From contig JACNKQ010000041.1 of assembly GCA_014381945.1 (NCBI GenBank), positions 58,187 through 122,186 of the forward strand: DNA of 64,000 nucleotides, read 5' to 3'. This document shows, piece by piece, positions 36,205-44,891 of this stretch. The notes beneath the pieces are model-generated. The model saw only the letters and a program-made list of their open reading frames with translations, was not told where the DNA came from and did no database searches. The stretch is from Actinomycetota bacterium (GTDB lineage Bacteria; Actinomycetota; Acidimicrobiia; Acidimicrobiales; MedAcidi-G1). The position numbers were made by a program, and so were the translations under genes. Within the stretch, counting starts at the first letter, position 1. Each line of letters opens with the position of its first letter.

Positions 36205-36960
36205 GTGCCCGGCCATATATTCCTCGACCATCCCGGTGTGCTCGCCTTTGCCCACCGCGGGGGTGCAGAGGAGGTCCCCGAGAACTCCCTTTCCGCCTTC
36301 CGACACGCCGTCGAACTGGGCTACCGCTACCTGGAGACCGACGTTCACCTGACGGCCGACGGTGTGGTGGTCGCCTTCCATGACGATGTCCTCGACCGGG
36401 TGACCGACAGCACGGGACGCCTCGCCGACCTCTCATGGGACGAGGTGTCCGCCGCACGCATAGCCGGCACCGAGCCGATCCCCACCCTCACGGAACTCCT
36501 CGAGGCATTTCCCGACGCCCGGATCAACATCGACGCCAAGGCCGACGCCGTCGTTCCCGCCCTCTGCCGGATCCTGCTCGAGTTCGGGGCACTGGACCGT
36601 GTCTGCCTCGGGGCGTTCTCCGATCGCCGTCTCGACCGCCTCCGTGACCTCATGGGCCCGGAACTGTGCACGTCCGCCGGGCCACGCTCCGTAGCCGGCT
36701 TCCGGATCACCTCGCTCGGGTTGCCGATGCGGCAGCCGCCATGGCGCTGCCTGCAGGTACCGGTCAGCTCGAACGGCGTCCGTCTGGTCGACCACCGTTT
36801 CGTCAGAGCGGCCGACGAGCGGGGCCTCCAGGTTCATGTCTGGACGGTCAACGACGCCGAGGAGATGCACCGCCTGCTCGATATCGGCGTTCACGGCATC
36901 ATGACGGACCGGCCGCGCATCCTGCGGACCGTTCTGCTCGATCGCGGCCTCTGGGCCTGA
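36205..36960 (+). CDS. glycerophosphodiester phosphodiesterase
   Basis: 251 residues from a GTG at 36205; earlier in-frame codons overlap pyk and are not credible. Catalytic HR-E-N-T/S pattern AHRGGAEEVPENSLSAF, then ETDVHLTADGVVVAFHDD with the metal Glu/Asp and second His, and IDAKAD. Cleaves glycerophosphodiesters to sn-glycerol 3-phosphate; no signal peptide, so cytoplasmic (UgpQ type). Alone between pyk and a membrane protein gene. Confidence 0.9.
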   Translation: MPGHIFLDHPGVLAFAHRGGAEEVPENSLSAFRHAVELGYRYLETDVHLTADGVVVAFHDDVLDRVTDSTGRLADLSWDEVSAARIAGTEPIPTLTELLEAFPDARINIDAKADAVVPALCRILLEFGALDRVCLGAFSDRRLDRLRDLMGPELCTSAGPRSVAGFRITSLGLPMRQPPWRCLQVPVSSNGVRLVDHRFVRAADERGLQVHVWTVNDAEEMHRLLDIGVHGIMTDRPRILRTVLLDRGLWA

Positions 36961-37005
36961 GGTTCCGCCACCGCTAACGGTGCTCCCGCCCGCTACCTTT
37001 CTCCC

Positions 37006-37422
37006 ATGCCCGAAGCCACCACCAGCCTCGACCTCGACGCCGTCCGCATCTTCCTGCACCTGCTCGGCGTATGCGGCTGGGTGGGCGGACAGATCGTGAT
37101 GATGGCCCTCGTGCCGATCCTGCGGAAGGTCTCACCCGAGGCTCCCCGCCTGGCGGCGGCCCGTTTCGGGCAGGTCGCCTGGGCCTGCTTCGGGCTCGCC
37201 GTCGTGACCGGGGTCTGGGGCCTGGCCGCTGTCGACCTGGCCGACAAGCCCGGCGGCTACCACGTCACCCTGCTTGTCAAGCTCCTCCTCGTCGGAACCT
37301 CAGGGGCAGCCGCCGGCCTCCACAGCACGACCAACTCCGTGCCGGTACGCGCCACGACGGGAGCGGTGGCCGGCGCTACAGCCCTCGGGGCGCTCCTCGC
37401 CGGGGCCGTCCTCGGCACCTGA
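37006..37422 (+). CDS. four-helix membrane protein, CopD-like
   Basis: 138 residues with four predicted membrane helices (about 12-32, 60-78, 85-105, 115-136). The first helix has IFLHLLGVCGWVGGQIVM and the third starts around VTLLVKLLLVG, resembling the CopD/DUF membrane domain, whose members are small integral proteins of copper or haem-related function. Function not assignable. Followed by the long ORF-free region. Confidence 0.7.
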   Translation: MPEATTSLDLDAVRIFLHLLGVCGWVGGQIVMMALVPILRKVSPEAPRLAAARFGQVAWACFGLAVVTGVWGLAAVDLADKPGGYHVTLLVKLLLVGTSGAAAGLHSTTNSVPVRATTGAVAGATALGALLAGAVLGT

Positions 37423-37460
37423 GCGCACTTACCCACCCATCCCTGCCCCCGGGGTCGCCG

Positions 37461-37482
37461 TTGAAACCGAGTCCGGTTTCAA
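37461..37482. promoter_or_regulatory. 22-bp perfect dyad downstream of the CopD-like gene
   Basis: Arms TTGAAACCG (37461-37469) and CGGTTTCAA (37474-37482) with loop AGTC. A competing stem, CCGAGT (37467-37472) with ACTCGG (37483-37488), overlaps it, so the two are mutually exclusive in RNA. A second inverted repeat, GGGAAATC/GATTTCCC, lies at 37535-37565. No T-run, so terminator function is doubtful; operator or leader element possible. Confidence 0.55.
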
Positions 37483-37574
37483 ACTCGGCGAACCCGTTTC
37501 TGTGGACGGGCTGTGTACTACCCCGCGGATGTTGGGGAAATCATTCCGAATACTGGGGATTTCCCGCCCAAGGG

Positions 37575-37603
37575 TTGACCATCGTCGCGCTGCAGTCCAA
37601 GAT
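37575..37603 (+). promoter_or_regulatory. promoter candidate for the ORF-free transcript
   Basis: TTGACC (37575-37580), 17-bp spacer, CAAGAT (37598-37603): a close match to the sigma-70-type consensus with ideal spacing, in a region with no gene start downstream for hundreds of bases. Predicted start near 37610. Confidence 0.5.
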
Positions 37604-37609
37604 GCTCCC

Positions 37610-38198
37610 ACGCCGAACACGGCAAGGGGAATCGGATCCGGACGGACCGACGAACCACCGAAGGAGAGCTCTCGGGCTCGACCGGAGGAGGAGCGTCGAG
37701 AGCCTGGTGAAGCCCCCGAGGCGAGTTCGGGGAGGACCAAGACCACGCTGGTCCCCTCGGGGAACAGCAGGTCGGCCGCAGGCACGGAGGTGTCCAGGCC
37801 GGAAGGGTTCGGAACGGCTCAAGGGCCGATCCGGAGTCGATCGGACGAAACACCAACCGGGCCCGGGCCGCACCCGGTTGCGCCGCCGCCGACGGGCGAC
37901 GGAGGCAGAAGGGTGTGGGACGGGAACGGTGTGTCGGGCGCACCTGGTCCTTCGGGCGCCGCCGGGCGCCGGAAGGAACGGGGGTGCCGGATCCCGTCGG
38001 GGATCAGTGGTCGGGTTGGGCTCGGGTTCGGGGACCGACGGGTCGCCCGGAGATCGGGTCAGGGTGTCGCCCCCCGGGGCAGCACCACGAGTCCGGAACG
38101 TCTGACGGGACGAGCCGGTGGGTGGAAATGGGACGAGGACTTGGCTCCGAGGAGTTGACCGGTTCGCCGGGAGGCTACTCGGGGCCAATTTCCTTTTT
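37610..38198 (+). ncRNA. candidate large structured non-coding RNA (~590 nt), unassigned
   Basis: No frame here has a credible start, composition or domain. The sequence is rich in purines with strings of consecutive hairpins: GGCT-CGAC/GTCG-AGCC (37675-37704), CCCCGA/TCGGGG (37714-37732), GGACCA/TGGTCC (37734-37754), long-range GGTCGGCC/GGCCGATC (37770-37831), GGCGCC/GGCGCC (37955-37970), GATCCC/GGGATC (37990-38005). The end is a nested hairpin, CCGAG/CTCGG enclosing CCGG-TTCG-CCGG (38147-38182), followed by T5 at 38194. I looked for RNase P, tmRNA and SRP RNA signatures and found none. Existence as an RNA is inference; GC-rich DNA forms stems easily. Confidence 0.4.
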
Positions 38199-38234
38199 CA
38201 GCCACCCGACCTCGGCCACGCAACACGGCCCTGT

Positions 38235-39338
38235 TCAGGGCACGTACTCGCCCATGACGGCAAGCACGGTCAGCGACACCATCCCCAGCGCCGAGATGAC
38301 CGGCACAAGGCGCCGGAGTCGGCTGCTCCCGGCAAGCACGGCAAGGGCCACCACGATCGGAAAGCCGTTCAGGGCATAGCGCTCGAGGCTGTTGAGGTTG
38401 TCCGCCGCCAGGGCGGCCACAAGACAGGCTGCGGCAAATGCCGCATGTCCGAGTGGAAGGCGTCGGAACGCCACGCCCGCCAGGACCACGAAGGCCATGG
38501 CGAAGGGGATGTGCAGCCCGTCACCCAGTGCATCCGGACCGAACAGCTCACCGATCCCGGCAATGAGCCTGCGGAGGGGGTCCACGGGATCGCCCCGCAG
38601 TTCGCGTTGCACGACAAGCGGTGCGAAGGGCTTGTCGACCAGCGCCGATGCCCACCACACGAATGCCCCGAACCCGACCGGTCCGCCGAATACCGCCGCT
38701 GTCCGTGCAACCCGCTCCCGTGCCGGAGAGGCATCCCAACCCGGCCAGACCGACGCCAGGGCTGCCACGGCCAGCAGGCCCCCGGTGGGGCGGGTCGCGG
38801 CGGCAGCCGCTGCGATGGCGGCGGCCCACCACCAGTTCCGCCGGGACAGGGCCAGGAAGGTCGCCACTGCCAGGAGCAGGAACAGCGCCTCGGCGTACCC
38901 CCAGACCAGCACGAACGCAGGAGGAAAGCAGGCCGTCAACCACACGGCCCGACCGGCCAGGTAGGCGTCGCCGGTCACCTCGCGCACCAGCCGCAGCAGC
39001 AACGCCATGGCCAGAAGGGCTGCAGCATTGGCCAGCACGACCAGAGCCACCCCCGCTCCTCCGGGGAGCACAGCGTCGAGGATGCGTCCGAGGAGGACGA
39101 ACCCCGGGAAGAAGCGGATGCCCTCCTGGTCCACGCCTGCATAGCCGGACTCGACGAGCGACCGGTACCAGGCCCCGTCCCATGCGAGCAGTCCCTGCCC
39201 CACCTGGACGGGCCGCTCACCGTCGTGGATGTGGTCGACGTAGATGCGCACGCCGAGCATTGCACCTGCCACCAGGAGGCGGGCAACGATCCAGGCCGGC
39301 AGTACGGCAACGAGGTCCCTGCGGAAGGTGGCGGTCAC
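38235..39338 (-). CDS. PIG-V-like mannosyltransferase, multi-pass membrane
   Basis: 367 residues with many membrane helices. LLAWDGAWYRSLVESGY is the WDxxWY-type catalytic loop of GPI-mannosyltransferase 2/PIG-V-like GT-C enzymes; RFFPGFVLL follows, and ATRPTGGLL is a further conserved loop. Transfers a sugar from a polyprenyl-phosphate donor on the outer face. Last gene of a two-gene minus operon with the GT39 gene (4-bp overlap). Confidence 0.82.
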   Translation of the reverse strand: MTATFRRDLVAVLPAWIVARLLVAGAMLGVRIYVDHIHDGERPVQVGQGLLAWDGAWYRSLVESGYAGVDQEGIRFFPGFVLLGRILDAVLPGGAGVALVVLANAAALLAMALLLRLVREVTGDAYLAGRAVWLTACFPPAFVLVWGYAEALFLLLAVATFLALSRRNWWWAAAIAAAAAATRPTGGLLAVAALASVWPGWDASPARERVARTAAVFGGPVGFGAFVWWASALVDKPFAPLVVQRELRGDPVDPLRRLIAGIGELFGPDALGDGLHIPFAMAFVVLAGVAFRRLPLGHAAFAAACLVAALAADNLNSLERYALNGFPIVVALAVLAGSSRLRRLVPVISALGMVSLTVLAVMGEYVP

Positions 39339-41032
39339 GAAGGGGGAACCCCGAAGGCGTTCAGGTTGGCGGCGTTGTAGTAGTCGTCACCGTTGGCTGC
39401 CACCAGGTGGCGGGATCCACCCAGCCGTGCACTCAACTCGCCGTGGAGGCGTCCGCACAGTCGTCCGAAGTTGCGGTAGCCGTCGATCCAGATCATCCAG
39501 ACACCGGCCGAAACCCCGGCGCGGGCCACGATGGCGTCGGCCGCCGCCGCTGGGTCGGCGGACCGGTTGCGCTCCGCATAGTCGACCCAGTCGACGGTCC
39601 TGCCGTCGTCCATGGCGGGGAAAGCGAGCGTCGTGAACCTGTCACCGAGCAGGAAGTGGCCGGCGGGTGCCAACTGGTCGGGACAGAAAACGACCAGGTC
39701 TCCGTCGCTGCCCTGGGCGTCGACCACATCGGCAGCGACACCTACCTGGGTCCGGTCCCGGCTGAGCTCCCGGGCGACCGATGTCCAGGAGAGGCCGACC
39801 AGCAGAACCAGCGCCAGGGAGGCCGCCGGACGCGGGAGTCGGGCCAGCCCGACCCCGGCCGCCAACACCACCGGCACGAAGCAGAACACCCCGTACCTTC
39901 CCTGGAAGGCCGTCTGGGTGACGAGGCTGACGCCGGCGCCCAACAGCATCGTGGCGACACCGACGCCCACGGCGATCCAAAGCCATGGCAGGTCGGCAGG
40001 GCCCAACTCCGAGCGGTCGCCCCTGGTACCGAGGCCGAGTGCCACCAGCAGCGAGAGGAACACGGCCACCAGGAGAGCCTCGGAGCCCCGCCCGCCCCCG
40101 TACGCCTCGAGGGCCAGGGCGGCTACGACCGTCGGCCTCGGCCCTGGCGCCCACGGCGTCCCGGTATGGGCCAACTGGTACAGGAAGACAGGCAGCCAGG
40201 GGATGAAGGCAACAGCGCCGACAGCCACACCCACGAGGAGCCTCGGTGCGGCGGCCACCCGATGCGTGACGGTGGCAACGAGGAGCCCGCCCAGGAGGAC
40301 CGCCACCAGGAACAACGACCAGTAGTGGGTGTAGAGGAGCAGCGCCACCACCACCGCCACAGGTGCGAGTCGCCGCCCGTCGGGACGGTGCCACGCAGCC
40401 TCCATTGCGAGGTGGCCGGCCAGGAGCAGGACGACCAACAGGGCGTACATCCGTGCCTCGGTGGCATATCGGATGGCGAACGGGCTCGAGGCCAGCACGC
40501 CGAGGACCAGGGCCGAGGTACGTGCATCCGAATGACGACGGGCGACCTTGACGACCAGCACCATGGCGACGACCCCCAGCAGCCCCGACAACGCACGCAC
40601 GGCGAATGCCGACTCCCCGACCACGGCAGTCCATGCCGAGAGCAGCAGGTAGAACAGCGGCGGGTGGCCGTCGTGGCGGAGTGCCTCGATGATTCCCCCG
40701 GGGACCTGGTCGGCCAGCGCGACCGACTGTGCCTCGTCCAGCCAGAGCGGGGAGTCGGCGAAGAAGCGCAGCAGGACGCCTACGACCACCACCAGCAGGA
40801 TGACGGCTCCCACCGGGGAGCGGAGCAGCCCTGGCAGGCGTACGTCCTCCGCACAAGACCCGGACGACTCAGAGGAGGTAGAGGACCCGGAGGAGGTAGA
40901 GGACCCGGAGGAGGTAGAGGACCCGGAGGAGGTAGAGGACCCGGAGGAGGTAGAGGACCCGGAGGAGGTAGAGGACCCGGAGGAGGTAGAGGACCCGGAG
41001 GAGGTAGAGGATGTGGAAGCCGGCTCGGTCAC
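39335..41032 (-). CDS. GT39-like membrane glycosyltransferase with Ser/Gly/Thr repeat head
   Basis: 565 residues from the ATG at 41032. The first ~60 residues are an 18-bp-encoded hexapeptide repeat (GSSTSS, seven copies). Then comes a GT-C fold: first membrane helix about 77-95, the catalytic-loop region SPLWLDEAQSVALADQVPGG with an Asp-Glu pair (the GT39 hallmark), and about ten further helices. A GTG at 40813 would start after the repeats, making them intergenic; the frame is intact and in phase through every repeat, so I prefer the long form, cautiously. Confidence 0.8.
   Translation of the reverse strand: MTEPASTSSTSSGSSTSSGSSTSSGSSTSSGSSTSSGSSTSSGSSTSSGSSTSSESSGSCAEDVRLPGLLRSPVGAVILLVVVVGVLLRFFADSPLWLDEAQSVALADQVPGGIIEALRHDGHPPLFYLLLSAWTAVVGESAFAVRALSGLLGVVAMVLVVKVARRHSDARTSALVLGVLASSPFAIRYATEARMYALLVVLLLAGHLAMEAAWHRPDGRRLAPVAVVVALLLYTHYWSLFLVAVLLGGLLVATVTHRVAAAPRLLVGVAVGAVAFIPWLPVFLYQLAHTGTPWAPGPRPTVVAALALEAYGGGRGSEALLVAVFLSLLVALGLGTRGDRSELGPADLPWLWIAVGVGVATMLLGAGVSLVTQTAFQGRYGVFCFVPVVLAAGVGLARLPRPAASLALVLLVGLSWTSVARELSRDRTQVGVAADVVDAQGSDGDLVVFCPDQLAPAGHFLLGDRFTTLAFPAMDDGRTVDWVDYAERNRSADPAAAADAIVARAGVSAGVWMIWIDGYRNFGRLCGRLHGELSARLGGSRHLVAANGDDYYNAANLNAFGVPPS
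40872..41010. repeat. 18-bp tandem repeat, seven units plus 13 bp
   Basis: GAGGAGGTAGAGG occurs eight times, separated by exactly ACCCG-containing 5-base links (18-bp period, near-perfect copies). On the minus strand each unit reads Gly-Ser-Ser-Thr-Ser-Ser. Period divisible by three, so copy-number change keeps the frame. Lies at the 5' end of the GT39-like gene, 121 bp from the divergent flavoprotein start. Confidence 0.95.
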
Positions 41033-41130
41033 GACCCGCGATGGTATCGGTAGCCCGGAGGGCGATGGGTATGCTGCGCGCCAGCGCCAGGGCCGGAACA
41101 GTTCCGCCGGTCTACGGCCAGACGCACCCC

Positions 41131-42594
41131 ATGAACCCTGCCGAGCACCCCCACCACGACCCCGAGGGCGACCGGACCGTAATCATCGGTGCCGGACCGG
41201 CAGGGCTCACGGCCGCCTACCAGTTGGGGAAGGCCGGTCGTCCGGCGACGGTCCTCGAGACCGACGACGTCGTCGGCGGCATCTCCCGGACCGTGGTACG
41301 CGACGGTTGGCGCTTCGACATCGGTGGCCATCGCTTCTTCACGAAGGTCAGGGTGGTCTCCGACCTGTGGCATGAGATCCTCGACGACGACGACTTCCTC
41401 GTTCGTCCCCGAATGAGCCGCATCTTCTACAAGGGCCGCTTCTACGACTATCCACTGCGGGCCACCAACGCACTTCGGAACCTGGGCATCATCGAGGCAT
41501 TCCTGTGCGTGCTCTCGTACCTCTGGGTGCGCATTCGCCCGCCGACCGACCAGACCAGCTTCGAGGGCTGGACCGCCAGCCGGTTCGGATGGCGCCTCTA
41601 CCGCACCTTCTTCAAGACCTACACGGAGAAGGTCTGGGGGGTCCCCGGCAACGAGTTGCGGGCCGACTGGGCCGCCCAGCGCATCAAGAACCTCTCCCTG
41701 TTCAGCGCCGTGCTCAACTCGCTGCTCCCCCGCCGCAACCAGAAGGACATCACCAGCCTGATCGAGGAGTTCGAGTATCCGCGCTACGGCCCCGGGATGA
41801 TGTGGGAGCGCTGCCACGAGAAGGTCGTTACGCAGGGGGGCGACGTTCGCCTGCAGCACCGGGTGACGCGCATCGGGCATTCCGGTGGTCTGGCCCGCTC
41901 CGTGGTCGCACAAGGCCCGGACGGTCCGGTTTCGCTGCCTGTCGACCACGTGGTCTCATCGATGCCGATCCCCCACCTCCTGCGGGCCATGGATCCGGCG
42001 GTGCCCGAGGATGTGCTCGCTGCCGCCGACGGGCTCCACTTCCGCGACTTCATAACCGTGGCCCTGGTCGTCCCGGAGGAGGATGGCTTCCCGGACAACT
42101 GGATCTACATCCACGCCCCCGACGTCGACGTCGGCCGGGTGCAGAACTTCGGCCGCTGGTCGCCGTACCTGGTGAAAGATGGCCGCACCTGTCTCGGGCT
42201 CGAGTACTTCGTCAACGAGGGCGACGACCTCTGGACGGCCGACGACGCCGACCTCATAGCCAAGGGGAGCCGCGAGATGGCCCATCTGGGCCTCCTCGAC
42301 GCCTCCAGGATCGAGGCCGGCCACGTGGTCAGGATGCCGAAGGCATACCCGATGTACGACGGTGACTATCAGGCCCATGTGTCGGTCCTGCGTGGGTGGC
42401 TCGAGTCCAACACGCCCAACGTCCACCCCGTGGGCCGCAACGGCATGCACAGGTACAACAACCAGGACCACTCGATGTTGACCGCCATGCTGGTGGTCGA
42501 AAACATCCTGGGCGCCGACCACGACGTGTGGCAGGTCAACGTGGAGGAGGACTACCACGAGGAGATCCGGCCTCGGAGGCGCTCCGGGTCCTGA
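41131..42594 (+). CDS. UDP-galactopyranose-mutase/protoporphyrinogen-oxidase-like flavoprotein
   Basis: 487 residues from the ATG at 41131. FAD Rossmann motif VIIGAGPAGLTAAYQLGKAG at the N-terminus, GGISRT and FDIGGHRFFTK, the pattern of the HemY/Glf-like amine-oxidase superfamily. Members next to glycosyltransferases often act on sugar nucleotides or polyprenyl intermediates. Its stop shares a base with the next start (TGATG at 42592-42596), so it belongs with the plus-strand glycosyltransferase operon. Confidence 0.82.
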   Translation: MNPAEHPHHDPEGDRTVIIGAGPAGLTAAYQLGKAGRPATVLETDDVVGGISRTVVRDGWRFDIGGHRFFTKVRVVSDLWHEILDDDDFLVRPRMSRIFYKGRFYDYPLRATNALRNLGIIEAFLCVLSYLWVRIRPPTDQTSFEGWTASRFGWRLYRTFFKTYTEKVWGVPGNELRADWAAQRIKNLSLFSAVLNSLLPRRNQKDITSLIEEFEYPRYGPGMMWERCHEKVVTQGGDVRLQHRVTRIGHSGGLARSVVAQGPDGPVSLPVDHVVSSMPIPHLLRAMDPAVPEDVLAAADGLHFRDFITVALVVPEEDGFPDNWIYIHAPDVDVGRVQNFGRWSPYLVKDGRTCLGLEYFVNEGDDLWTADDADLIAKGSREMAHLGLLDASRIEAGHVVRMPKAYPMYDGDYQAHVSVLRGWLESNTPNVHPVGRNGMHRYNNQDHSMLTAMLVVENILGADHDVWQVNVEEDYHEEIRPRRRSGS

Positions 42595-43979
42595 TGGCCG
42601 GGCCGTTCCCGCTCCTGTCGATGCCGGTGCCGCGTGCGCCATTCACCCGCCGGCTGTGCCTGATCGCCCTCGCCGGGCTGGTTCTGCGCCTTCTCTACGT
42701 TCTTTTCATTGCGCGTGGAACGCCGCTCACCGGTGATGCCCGCTACTACCACGAGGCAGCCAACCTCATCGCCGACGGCCTGGGCTTCACGGAGCCCTAC
42801 CGTTACCTGCACGGTGGCGCCCAGGAGTACCTCTTCGTCGACGATCCGTCGCTCATCGCCGCAACGGCAAACACGGCACTCCCCGTCGGGCACATCGAGC
42901 CCACCGCCGGCCATCCCCCGCTCTGGGTGCTGATCCTCGGCTTCTCGTCGCTCCTCGGGGTAACAGGCGTTCTCGGGCACCAGTTGGTATCGGCCTGCGT
43001 AGGGGTGGCCGGGATCGTCCTGGTGGGCCTGCTGGGCCGCGAGGTGGGTGGCGAGCGGACCGGCCTCATGGCCGGTGGGTTCGCCGCCGGATATGCGTTC
43101 CTCTGGCTGAACGACGGGTCGATCATGTCGGAGAGCCTCGTGGTGGCGCTCGTGGCGGCCAGCACCCTTGTGGCGCTTCGCCTGCACGAGGGCCGACCCC
43201 GGTCGATGATCCTGTTCGGGGTCCTCGCCGGGTTGGCTGCCCTGACCCGCGCCGAACTGCTCCTGTTCATCCCGTTCGCCCTGCTCCCCCTGCTGCTTGA
43301 CCGGAGCCGCACCCCGTCCGAACGCCTTCGCAGGGTCGCCGCTGTCGGCCTCGTAGCCCTGCTGGTCATGTCCCCGTGGCTGGTGCGCAACCTGTCCCGC
43401 TTCGAAGAACCGGTCTTCCTTTCGAACGGCTCCGGCGTGCTCTTAGCGCAGACCAACTGCGACGCCACCTACTTCGGCGACAAGGTGGGCTACTGGGAAC
43501 ACCTCTGCGTGCTGCCCCAACCCATCGGTGACGATGGAGCGACGCTCGATGAATCCGAACGCGACGCTGTCTGGAGGCAACGCGGCCTCGACTACGCCGC
43601 CGCCCACAAGGGGCGCCTCATCACCCACGTCGTGCCCCGACGGGTCGCCCGACTCTGGGCGCTCAACGACCCCGTTGACCAACTCCGCGCCGACGTCCTC
43701 GTGGAGGGACGGCCCTTCCGGGCCTCGGTCGTCGGCCTCGTCCAGTACGCCATGCTGATGCCCGCCGCAATCGCCGGGGCGTTCCTGTTGCGCCGCCGCC
43801 GCCGTCCGCTCCTGCCGCTCCTGGCCTGGCCGGCAATCGCCACCTTCGTCGCAGCCTTCACGATGGGCACCACCCGCTACCGGGTCAGCGCCGAGGCGGC
43901 CATCGTCGTCCTGGCTGCCGTGGCAGCCGATGCGCTCCTGGTCCGGTGGCGGGACCGGCGCACCACCCCAACCGGCTGA
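42594..43979 (+). CDS. GT39-like membrane glycosyltransferase, paralog A
   Basis: 461 residues from the ATG at 42594. About ten membrane helices. GDARYYHEAANLIADGLGF is the extracytoplasmic loop with the GT-C acidic residue, and TAGHPPLWVLILG follows. A long loop near residue 290 carries NCDATYFGDKVGYWEHLCVLP with two cysteines. Clearly related to the gene at 44891 throughout (same FEEPVFLSNG, NCDATY, DESERDAV motifs). Acceptors unknown. Confidence 0.85.
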   Translation: MAGPFPLLSMPVPRAPFTRRLCLIALAGLVLRLLYVLFIARGTPLTGDARYYHEAANLIADGLGFTEPYRYLHGGAQEYLFVDDPSLIAATANTALPVGHIEPTAGHPPLWVLILGFSSLLGVTGVLGHQLVSACVGVAGIVLVGLLGREVGGERTGLMAGGFAAGYAFLWLNDGSIMSESLVVALVAASTLVALRLHEGRPRSMILFGVLAGLAALTRAELLLFIPFALLPLLLDRSRTPSERLRRVAAVGLVALLVMSPWLVRNLSRFEEPVFLSNGSGVLLAQTNCDATYFGDKVGYWEHLCVLPQPIGDDGATLDESERDAVWRQRGLDYAAAHKGRLITHVVPRRVARLWALNDPVDQLRADVLVEGRPFRASVVGLVQYAMLMPAAIAGAFLLRRRRRPLLPLLAWPAIATFVAAFTMGTTRYRVSAEAAIVVLAAVAADALLVRWRDRRTTPTG

Positions 43980-44006
43980 TTGCCGGGCCACCCGTACACT
44001 GCGCCG

Positions 44007-44891
44007 ATGGTCCACCCTGTCAGCGTCACCCTCGACGTTGAGGACCTGCGGCCTTCACCCGACCTGCCGGAGCGTGCGCCGCTGATGACGAACCGGGTCC
44101 TGGACCTGTTCGCCGAGGCCGGGATCCGGGCGTCGGTCTACGTCGTTGCCGACCTGGCTGAACGCCATCCCGGGATCGTCCGCCGCGCTGCCGCCGACGG
44201 ACACGAGGTCGGGCTCCACGGACACGCACACGTGCCGTTGCCTGTCGTCGGCGAATCCGCCTTCGCCGATGCCACCCGTTGCGCCCGGTCGCTCCTACAG
44301 GACCTCTCCGGGCAGCCGGTTTCCGGCTATCGGGCGCCGATGATGTCCCTGGTGCCGGACAGTTCCTGGGCTGTGCCGATCCTGACAGATCTGGGCTTCG
44401 CCTACTCGTCCAGCACCCTCCCGGCTCCGAGCCCCCTGTACGGGTGGCCCGGCCTTCCGAGGCGGGCCTTCCGATGGTCCACCGGCCTCGTCGAACTCCC
44501 CTGCCCGCTGGTGCGCGTCCCCCTGCTGGACCTCCCCTACCTCGGGGGCACCTACCTCCGGGTGCTCCCCGACTTCGTCCGCCGGCACGGACAGCGCAGG
44601 GCTGGCTCCGAAGAGGTCCTCTGGACCTACTGCCATCCCTGGGAGTTCGACACCGACGAGCCGTACCACGCCCACGAACACATCGGTACGGTGGCCAGCC
44701 GTGTGGCGTGGCTCCGGCGGGGGCGCATGGAGGGCAGGGTTCGCCGTCTGCTCAGCGAGCCGGTCGCTGCTCCGCTGGTGGAGCGCGTCGAGGCGCTTGC
44801 CGTCGGGGACCTCCCCGTCATCGACCATGCACAACCATCGGTGCTGGGTCGTGCTGCACGCTTTGCGAACGGGCGCCTGCGCTCCGACTGA
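44007..44891 (+). CDS. polysaccharide deacetylase family protein
   Basis: 294 residues from the ATG at 44007. NodB-homology fold: SVTLDVEDLRPSP with the catalytic/metal Asp, HEVGLHGHAH with the metal-binding His pair, SGYRAP, and late TYCHPWEFD. Resembles the DUF3473-type deacetylases of exopolysaccharide loci. Would remove N- or O-acetyl groups from a surface or lipid-linked glycan. It sits between two paralogous glycosyltransferase genes, sharing a TGATG overlap with the second. Confidence 0.88.
   Translation: MVHPVSVTLDVEDLRPSPDLPERAPLMTNRVLDLFAEAGIRASVYVVADLAERHPGIVRRAAADGHEVGLHGHAHVPLPVVGESAFADATRCARSLLQDLSGQPVSGYRAPMMSLVPDSSWAVPILTDLGFAYSSSTLPAPSPLYGWPGLPRRAFRWSTGLVELPCPLVRVPLLDLPYLGGTYLRVLPDFVRRHGQRRAGSEEVLWTYCHPWEFDTDEPYHAHEHIGTVASRVAWLRRGRMEGRVRRLLSEPVAAPLVERVEALAVGDLPVIDHAQPSVLGRAARFANGRLRSD

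Noticed and set aside
37423..38234. RNase P RNA, tmRNA or SRP RNA
   Set aside because: None of the conserved blocks (GAGGAAAGTCC, CAGAAA...CCGCC, tRNA-like ends, SRP GGAAGC core) is present.
40872..41010. CRISPR array
   Set aside because: Short direct repeats without spacers, contiguous, in frame with a coding sequence. No cas genes.
38621..41053. 810-residue plus-strand frame across the two minus-strand glycosyltransferases
   Set aside because: Arg/Pro/Gly-rich shadow, ending in a GGGRGPGG repeat that is just the antisense of the 18-bp array; the minus frame carries WDxxWY-type and GT39 motifs.
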